Below are positions 54,984 to 64,000 of a stretch of 64,000 nucleotides of DNA, piece by piece (within the stretch, counting starts at the first letter, position 1; each line of letters starts with the position of its first letter). This stretch comes from Bactericera cockerelli (taxonomy: Eukaryota; Arthropoda; Insecta; Hemiptera; Triozidae), in contig CM044967.1 of NCBI GenBank assembly GCA_024516035.1, forward strand, positions 17,520,810 through 17,584,809. The letters run 5' to 3'. The notes beneath the pieces are model-generated. The model saw only the letters and a program-made list of their open reading frames with translations, had not been told where the DNA came from and made no database searches. A program made the translations under genes and the position numbers.

Positions 54984-55133
54984 ACGAAATTTTCCAGTGA
55001 CGAAGAACTGAAGGCAGCTGTCGATATCTTCCTTCGCGAGTCGGCGGGAGAGTGGTGTGACGCGGGTATGAAGAAGCTCCCGGAACGACTCCACAAGTGC
55101 ATCGATCGTGACGGGGACTACGTGGAAAAATAG
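54984..55133 (+). pseudogene. Orphan mariner transposase C-terminus
   Basis: Plus-strand frame reads TKFSSDEELKAAVDIFL, then GMKKLPERLHKCIDRDGDYV and EK before TAG at 55131-55133. This is the usual last ~50 residues of mariner transposases (…AVDEF…GI.KL..RW.KCI…GDYVEK). It is open and GC-rich compared with its surroundings. No other mariner part is visible nearby. An 83-codon frame on the other strand is only its shadow. Confidence 0.85.
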
Positions 55134-55188
55134 GTAACAATCCAAGCTTTCAAAATATGTACTTGGTTATGTAATAAAATGTTGACTA

Positions 55189-55319
55189 AGGGCGGAATTA
55201 ATAGACAACATCAATAACCTAAGTCGTTGGTAAGTGTCGGTTTTCCCTGTCTTACACAGTACGCAATCCGTGACTTAGCGCCACAGAGGTACTACAAAAA
55301 TGTCTATTAATTTCGTCCA
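55189..55319 (+). mobile_element. Same 131-bp MITE, full copy with decayed right end
   Basis: Left TIR intact, right TIR reads ATTTCGTCC instead of ATTCCGCCC. Confidence 0.85.
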
Positions 55320-56590
55320 GTTTTGTAATAAAATGTTTACTAAATAAATAAAAATGGAGACCTTAATTTACGGACAACCCTTGTATATAGTTCCAACAGC
55401 TTAGTGTAGTGAGTGGCACAGAATCAGATGACTTCTCTGAATATCTTGACTCTGAATCTAGTTCTCTGCCATAAATTCTGGTGTTGAATAGATAATAAAA
55501 TTGTTACTCATACCAAAAGCAGCTGACCACTTTTCCTCACAAGGCATGAAACTAGTTCAAAAGGTCATAAAATTCCAAGCACACAACTAATAATTTATCT
55601 TTGATCCACAGGCTGGCCCTGACTACTTGGCCAAATAGACCTTCTTACACCTTATCTAATCTCATGTCCTCCTTGTTATACTAAGAATATCAAGACAAAA
55701 TAAAAATAACTTGGTTAGTGGAGATGTTAGTTTTCAAATTTCACAGAAAGCTTTATTTATGGAAAATGCATTGAAAAAGACCAATGAGTGCAAATGATCT
55801 GTTTCATATCACTGCAATGCAGACACAAAAGATACGAGAAGAACCAAAGGTCTCAACAGAAAATGAGAGAAACAAAAGATTAGGTAATTTATAGAATCCT
55901 CAAAAGTTGAATCTATAAAAAGTCCTTACCTCATACAGACAGATTTTGGTTTTTAAAATAAAAATTCAAAATCTGTTAACAAAAGATGATTTTATTTCCA
56001 TATATTCAACTTTTCATGATTCTATAAAAATTTACTCAATATTAAAGCAATGAATACAAATCAGGGGAAAATAAATCAGTAACATAAAAAAATAAAAAAG
56101 CTTCAAGGGAACACAAATAAAAATCTAATGATTGAACCTTTTCTTTCCTTGTTTGAGAAGGAATAGATAATAAATACCAACCAGGCTTGTCCTAATGTCT
56201 TTTTAAACGTGAAGAAGGAAAAGTCCAATTCTTGTGAGGGTTGAGGTGAGCATTACTTGCAGGTAATTAAGATACAGAGTGAAAACTGGGTGATCTGACA
56301 TTTTTCATTGGCAAGGGTATGATATCCAATTATTTTATGCTTGAGAATGTTTGTTAGGATAAGCCAATAATACAAGGAAGTGGCTTGTCCATGTTGGCAG
56401 AGTATTGTCAGGAATATTCAAGATACAACAATAAGTAAGACCAAGTCTGAAACCATCTGACACAGTTACATAAATTTCATGACTCTGTGAGTCTTCTTTA
56501 TTAAATCTGCCTATCTTTACAATTAGTGTACATAAAATTACATTTAGGATTTTCAAATTTTGCTTTACAAATATCTAGGTATATCAAGTC
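55320..56590. other. Intergenic downstream of beta-tubulin, no gene seen
   Basis: AT-rich. A ~45-bp word ('TTTACTCAATATTAAAGCAA' onward) at 56030 recurs at 54884, 1.1 kb away in the same orientation. No other structure noted. Confidence 0.5.
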
Positions 56591-56596
56591 TTTATT
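56591..56596 (-). terminator. Polyadenylation signal of beta-tubulin
   Basis: AATAAA on the minus strand, about 114 bp after the stop codon. Confidence 0.6.
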
Positions 56597-56709
56597 GCTA
56601 CCTCACTTGAGTGTGGTGCTGTATTAATTTATTAACATATAAAATCTGTTTGATGTCAAGCTGAACTTAATTAATCAGTCAAAAAGGAATGTTAAGCTTG
56701 GGGAGAGAT

Positions 56710-59425
<2,716 letters not shown>

Positions 59426-60337
59426 CTGAAAAAAAACAGAAGAAAACCATTAACTACTTAGTACAGTGAAAACAAGAACATCCATAAACATGCAGTGAAA
59501 GAGGGAAATTAGTCTATCTACAGAGAGACTAGGCAGATATAAAGTGGTGTGAACATTTCTTAAGTAAATAAGTACTCCACTAGAGCAAGAGGGCTTCCAT
59601 AAAGACTTGGATAAATAACTGAATCTCAGCAAGTGCTTTTGATACAGGTAACATCTCACAGGGTGAATAATAACTTCCCCCATTTCATAGAGTAGGAAAT
59701 AACAGCAGATAGAGAAAACATAGTATGTATATTCTGGAAATATATTCAATAAGCTTTGTTGTAGAGGCTTAAAAGCAACTACACATTCATTGATTTAATG
59801 GTCTGTCACTGGGTACCAAGAACATTTAGATGGTTCTGTGGTTCATTCACTATTTCTCTACCACACCTCACAATATTTTGTCAATTCTCAAACCACAGAC
59901 TTACAGGTTTCAAGTTCACTGCCTTGTAACCTGAAGATAGGCTTCATGTTAAAGTTTCTACTGTGTGTGATACCTTCTTCCTTCTTTGCTATTAAGTTCC
60001 TATTGATTGATAAGCACATTTGAATATACAGATCATGTCAGCCCACATTTGTTTTCATATCAGAATACGTACTGAGCACTTAACTTGTCTCTATTTCCAT
60101 TACATTATAATCCATAGATAGATATGAGTCAACTAAGTAGACAGGCTGATTCAGGAATTTGTTCCAATGAGTCATCTCATGTCATAGGGGAAAACAATTA
60201 CCTATACATTACTTGATTATTTACTCAAGTAGAATTACCTTGTTTATACTCTTAGCTAATACTAGAAAGTCTCACTAGATCCTAAAAGTTTAAAAAGGCC
60301 TCTAATACACAAGACAGTAAGGAATCTATGGGTACAA

Positions 60338-60340
<3 letters not shown>
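59426..60340. other. Probable beta-tubulin intron 1 (part)
   Basis: No match to the conserved first exon (MREIVHIQAGQCGNQ) occurs between here and the right edge, so exon 1 must lie beyond 64000. The stretch is AT-rich with no feature of its own. Confidence 0.6.
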
Positions 60341-60405
<65 letters not shown>

Positions 60406-60482
60406 GAACTGACGGGATGTATTCCCATTTATTACAATATTAAAATACAAACATCATTACAACATTAAAATACAAACAAAAA

Positions 60483-63400
60483 TCATATGCACAATTCATT
60501 TTGACAACAAAAAAATATATCAACTTTTTCAGCTATATTGTTCCCTAGTTTTTGCATTCGCTGGAGTGGGGAGAATTCGCCTATGTTTGTTCTATTCTTA
60601 CGAAGTTTGAAAGTATTTTTATTCCTGGAGTTAAATTGTTTTACATGAAAATCGAGTTGATCAAGTAAGTCTGGAGTATCTATTTTATTATGAATGATCT
60701 TGTGTAGGAATGTTAGGTCTAGCATATTTCTTCGATGTTCAAGTGATTTTATATCTTGGGATTTCATGATTTCATTATAATCATGATTAGATATTTGTAT
60801 TTTCAATTTGTATGCGAGCATTCTTAAAAAAGCTCTTTGAACAGATTCAATAGAAGAAATATGAACATTATATTGAGGAGACCAGACACTTGAGCAATAT
60901 TCTAGGTGGGACCGAACATAGGCAAAGTATAAAGTTTTTAGTGTACTTGGCTTGGTGAAGTCTTGTGTTTGTCGATATAGAAATCCTAACATTCGAATTG
61001 CTTTCTTTTTTATGATTTCATAGTGAGAATTGAATTTTAAATTCTGTTGGAACGTGACTCCTAAATCTTTGATTGTACTGACTCTACACAGTGGAATATT
61101 GTTAATAGTGTAATTAAACAGATAGGGATTTTGGATTGTGTAAAATTGCATAATTTTACATTTGTCTATGTTTAGTTCCATTAAATTCTCCTCACACCAG
61201 GAATGCAGACTACATAGTACCTGCTGAAGTAAGGAAGCATCTTCTGGTCCACTGACTCTGAGGGCTATTTTGAAATCATCAGCAAACAACCAGGCGTGTA
61301 CCCTGGGAGGCAAGATAGTGACTATATCATTAATATAGCATAAAAACAGTATGCCCGACAAATGACCTCCCTGAATACAGCCTGATGTTACTTCGATTTC
61401 CTCTGAAAAGTCAGGCTTGAAAATACCTTCTTTATTTTGCCCATTGACTCTCACAATCTGCTTTCTACCTCTATGAAAGCTCTCTAACCATGACAGTAAT
61501 TTCCCTTTTATTCCAATCGCATTGAGCTTGGATATAAGTATAGTATGGTTGATTTTATCAAAACACTTTGAAAAATCTGTTAAAATTACATCAACTTGAC
61601 CTCTGGTATCAATGTTGGTCATAAGATATTCGGTATATGATATTAGATTAGTGGTGGTAGAGCGTTTTTTTATGAACCCGTGTTGATGTTCATTTATAAT
61701 GGTTGAGAGAATAGGGTAGAGTTGGCGAGATACAAGATTTTCTAAAAGTTTAGGTATAATAGAGGTTATAGATACAGGGCGGTAGTTTTTAATATTATCT
61801 TTCTCGCCAGATTTAAAAATGGGAGAAATGTAAGATTTTTTCCATTCCTCAGGAAAATTGCCTGTGTTAAGAGAGAGTTGAAATAGAACAGTCAATGGAG
61901 CAGCAAGTGCCTCAGCGCATGATTTAAATAAAAGTGGAGAAATCTCATCTGGACCACGACATGCATGCTTAGGAAGTTTTTGTAAAAGCTCTAATGTATC
62001 ATCTACAGAAATAATAATTTGGCTTATATTTATATTAGTATTGAAATCATACTCTCTTTCATCAGATGTTTTTTTAGAATAATTTTGAGAAAAATTCCTT
62101 GCAAAGAGATTAGCAATAGCTTTTGCATCTTTTGCTACAAGGTTGTCAAGTCGCATAATAGATGGAATACTGGAGGTGTTTTTTTTAGATGATAAAAAGT
62201 TCCATATTCTCTTCGGTTCTGAAATAATTTTGTCTTCTAATGATTTTATATACTCGTGATAGTCACGGGATGAGATTTCTTTACAAGTTTTTCTTAAGTG
62301 TGAAAACTGGACATAAGTTTCATGCAAAGCTAAGGATTTATAACGTTTATGAACCTTCTTCTTCTCAATAATAAGATCTTTTAATTCCTGACTATACCAG
62401 GTGGGAAATCTAGCTGACTTAATTTTCTTTTCTGGTACGTGAAGTTCAATACCCTTTAATAGAATGCAGTAGAAACTGTGAAAAAGAACGTCAAGATGTT
62501 TACAGTTAGGATCAAAGTTTTCTCTATTGCTAAGATTTTCATAAAGATAGGTCGATAAATTATTGTAATCTGCCGCATTATAATCTTTAATAGTCACTTC
62601 TAGGTTAGAAATAGAAACTTTTTTATTGGTTTGATTTTTATTAAAAATGTTTATTATGAGTGGGGGATGATGATTATCAATAGGTGTGACAATCACATCG
62701 TCACATTGGGTTACTTTGAGGTCAGAAGGTTCATTCGTTATAACTAAGTCTAAACTGACATTGTTCTGGTTTAAAACATGGTTTATTTGTGATAGAGCAT
62801 GAAATTCAAGAGAAGATATGAAAACATCAGCTCCTGAATTAAATTTGGTTTTTAGTGGTTCACAAGTTAAAGGGTCCCATGAGAGGGAAGGAAGGTTAAA
62901 GTCACCGGTATGTATGAATACTGTTTTAGAAAATTTAGATATTAATTCATCGAGTACGTACGTATACTTAAGATATATTGATGGTGGGCTGTCACATGGG
63001 ATATAAACAGTAGTAATGATGAATTTTTTCTTTTTAATTTTAAATTTGATTGCTAGAAACATTAAGTTTTCTTGTTTATCTAATGTTATAAGTGATGATT
63101 TAATATTCTTACTAATGGCAATAAGGATACCCTGACCTCTATCTACTCCGATTTCATTTCTATCGAGCCTATAAATTTCATATTTTTCCATACCTAATTC
63201 AGAATTACCAATTGATTCCTTAAGCCATGTTTCTGTTAAAATAATAATCTCGTAAGTAAAAAGTGGTATATTACAGACTAATGTCCTAAGTTTTGTTCTT
63301 AATCCTCGGGCGTTCTGGTAGTAGATGGTAAATACATCAGATTTTCTTGTTATAGAAATCAAATTTTCAATGTTCCTAAATCTATTATTGGTTCTAGAAA

Positions 63401-63524
63401 TAGCTGTTTCTTTTTGAGATGAATCATTTTTATGTATGTTGAAGTTACGTCTAGAAAGAATTGTTTCAATTTGAGACGAATAATTATTTGAATTTGTTTG
63501 TATTATATTCTCTATGTTTTCCAA
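60483..63524 (-). CDS. LINE ORF2: endonuclease and reverse transcriptase
   Basis: Intact open frame; residues counted from TTG at 63524, which is not a proven start. AP-type endonuclease at about 65-295: Asn71 (YYQNARGL), Glu98 (LTETW), GDFN 207-210, Asp259 (LDLVITN), Asp283-His285 (DNHHPPL). Reverse transcriptase at about 520-800: YRPVSI at 581, motif A Asp650 (DFSKCFD), motif B SGCIQGGHLSG at 714-724, motif C FADD 747-750. The C-terminus resembles CR1/jockey elements that lack RNase H. The protein would nick chromosomal DNA and prime reverse transcription there. The first ATG in this frame lies inside the endonuclease, so no start codon gives a complete enzyme unless translation arrives from ORF1, which is in the same frame upstream. 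Confidence 0.96.
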   Translation of the reverse strand: MENIENIIQTNSNNYSSQIETILSRRNFNIHKNDSSQKETAISRTNNRFRNIENLISITRKSDVFTIYYQNARGLRTKLRTLVCNIPLFTYEIIILTETWLKESIGNSELGMEKYEIYRLDRNEIGVDRGQGILIAISKNIKSSLITLDKQENLMFLAIKFKIKKKKFIITTVYIPCDSPPSIYLKYTYVLDELISKFSKTVFIHTGDFNLPSLSWDPLTCEPLKTKFNSGADVFISSLEFHALSQINHVLNQNNVSLDLVITNEPSDLKVTQCDDVIVTPIDNHHPPLIINIFNKNQTNKKVSISNLEVTIKDYNAADYNNLSTYLYENLSNRENFDPNCKHLDVLFHSFYCILLKGIELHVPEKKIKSARFPTWYSQELKDLIIEKKKVHKRYKSLALHETYVQFSHLRKTCKEISSRDYHEYIKSLEDKIISEPKRIWNFLSSKKNTSSIPSIMRLDNLVAKDAKAIANLFARNFSQNYSKKTSDEREYDFNTNINISQIIISVDDTLELLQKLPKHACRGPDEISPLLFKSCAEALAAPLTVLFQLSLNTGNFPEEWKKSYISPIFKSGEKDNIKNYRPVSITSIIPKLLENLVSRQLYPILSTIINEHQHGFIKKRSTTTNLISYTEYLMTNIDTRGQVDVILTDFSKCFDKINHTILISKLNAIGIKGKLLSWLESFHRGRKQIVRVNGQNKEGIFKPDFSEEIEVTSGCIQGGHLSGILFLCYINDIVTILPPRVHAWLFADDFKIALRVSGPEDASLLQQVLCSLHSWCEENLMELNIDKCKIMQFYTIQNPYLFNYTINNIPLCRVSTIKDLGVTFQQNLKFNSHYEIIKKKAIRMLGFLYRQTQDFTKPSTLKTLYFAYVRSHLEYCSSVWSPQYNVHISSIESVQRAFLRMLAYKLKIQISNHDYNEIMKSQDIKSLEHRRNMLDLTFLHKIIHNKIDTPDLLDQLDFHVKQFNSRNKNTFKLRKNRTNIGEFSPLQRMQKLGNNIAEKVDIFFCCQNELCI

Positions 63525-63575
63525 GTTATTATTGTTAAAATTATTATTATTAAAATTAGTTGTAGGTAATGATAG

Positions 63576-64000
63576 TCAAATTTGTTTATAATATTTATTT
63601 ATGTTATCAAAATATTTAATTTTGATTAAATTTTCCAATTTATAACAAATTAATCGTTTACCGTGTTTGTTATAGTGAAGACCATGCCTGGTATACAAAT
63701 TCTTGTTACTCAAAGTAGAAGAGTCAATTACATAAAAGTTTGATGGTAGGTTACAGTCACCCATAGTGATACAGTTAGAATAGAAAATTTTTGAATTCAA
63801 ATTAGGTTCATCATGTCTATATGGTATAGAAATGTAGATAACATTAACGAAAAACTTTTGAGAGCATTCAATTATTTTTTGAATATCACTGTATGGATCA
63901 TATTTATATGTATATGAAATATTGTTTGACCCAGCAATTACTATAAGAAAATCTTTTTCCTGCATGTCTTTACATTCTAGATCAATATTTTTAATTACAT
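63576..64000 (-). CDS. LINE ORF1, SGNH-hydrolase-like C-terminal part (5' partial)
   Basis: Open from the window edge (codons continue upstream of the ATG at 63965) to TGA at 63576-63578. Seen: DFLIVIAGSNNIS, matching the GxND block, and LYTRHGLHYNKHGKRL, matching the block with the catalytic His of SGNH/GDSL-type domains. Known: ORF1 proteins of CR1-like LINEs often carry such an esterase-like domain, thought to help membrane or lipid interactions or RNP handling. The GDS block should lie beyond 64000. The TGA is followed by CTA and then by 17 sense codons in the same frame before the TTG at 63524. Confidence 0.85.
   Translation of the reverse strand, partial: VIKNIDLECKDMQEKDFLIVIAGSNNISYTYKYDPYSDIQKIIECSQKFFVNVIYISIPYRHDEPNLNSKIFYSNCITMGDCNLPSNFYVIDSSTLSNKNLYTRHGLHYNKHGKRLICYKLENLIKIKYFDNINKYYKQI

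Larger units (their letters stand above)
60341..64000 (-). mobile_element. Near-intact CR1/jockey-type LINE (5' end outside window)
   Basis: Minus-strand non-LTR retrotransposon ending in a ~60-base poly(A) (the T run at about 60342-60400). A short 3' UTR (60401-60482) holds AATAAA and a GGGA/TCCC mini-hairpin. ORF2 is intact over 1,013 codons, and ORF1 runs off the right edge. The long uninterrupted poly(A) and open frames indicate a recent insertion. It lies in the same orientation as beta-tubulin, probably in its first intron. Target-site duplications cannot be checked because the 5' end is missing. Confidence 0.95.

Noticed and set aside
54894..55145. 83-codon minus-strand gene in a GC-rich patch
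   Set aside because: The plus strand of the same patch is clearly the end of a mariner transposase; the minus frame is its shadow.

Overview
This is a piece of an AT-rich animal nuclear genome, almost certainly an arthropod and most likely an insect. The genes are split by GT-AG introns, some of them several kb long. There are tRNA-derived SINEs, a LINE, mariner elements and foldback MITEs, and no bacterial-type gene organisation. The DUF4774-like secreted protein points to an insect; I cannot name the order from sequence alone.

Layout. 1-14 kb: no convincing gene, only dispersed repeats and a 29-copy 23-bp minisatellite. 16.2-22.1 kb (+): a complete seven-exon gene for a TMEM68-like acyltransferase. 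22-29 kb: repeats, a foldback element, a ~94-bp tandem repeat and a 59-bp minisatellite inside a SINE. 29.3-40.6 kb (+): a secreted-protein gene with DUF4774-like (Ala/Gly/Pro/Val-rich) domains. One of its exons is a phase-matched cassette that carries its own stop codon. 41-48 kb: a LINE relic, two related tandem arrays, an internally deleted mariner, and a second mariner whose transposase linker has been amplified into 20 in-frame 14-residue repeats. 48.1-49.5 kb (-): a single-exon CDS for an unrecognised RRM protein. 50-55.4 kb: a large inverted repeat, a cluster of a ~131-bp TIR MITE and an orphan mariner C-terminus. 56.7-59.4 kb (-): exons 2-4 of a beta-tubulin gene. 60.3-64 kb (-): a LINE, nearly intact within the window and running off the right edge, probably lying in tubulin intron 1.

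The genes show no functional link to one another. The main interest is in the mobile elements. In the LINE, the SGNH-type ORF1 and the endonuclease/RT ORF2 share one frame and are separated by a single UGA followed by CUA, the classic readthrough context. At least three minisatellites have grown inside transposable elements, one of them as coding repeats. A SINE copy carries a piece of a TMEM68 exon with its splice donor.
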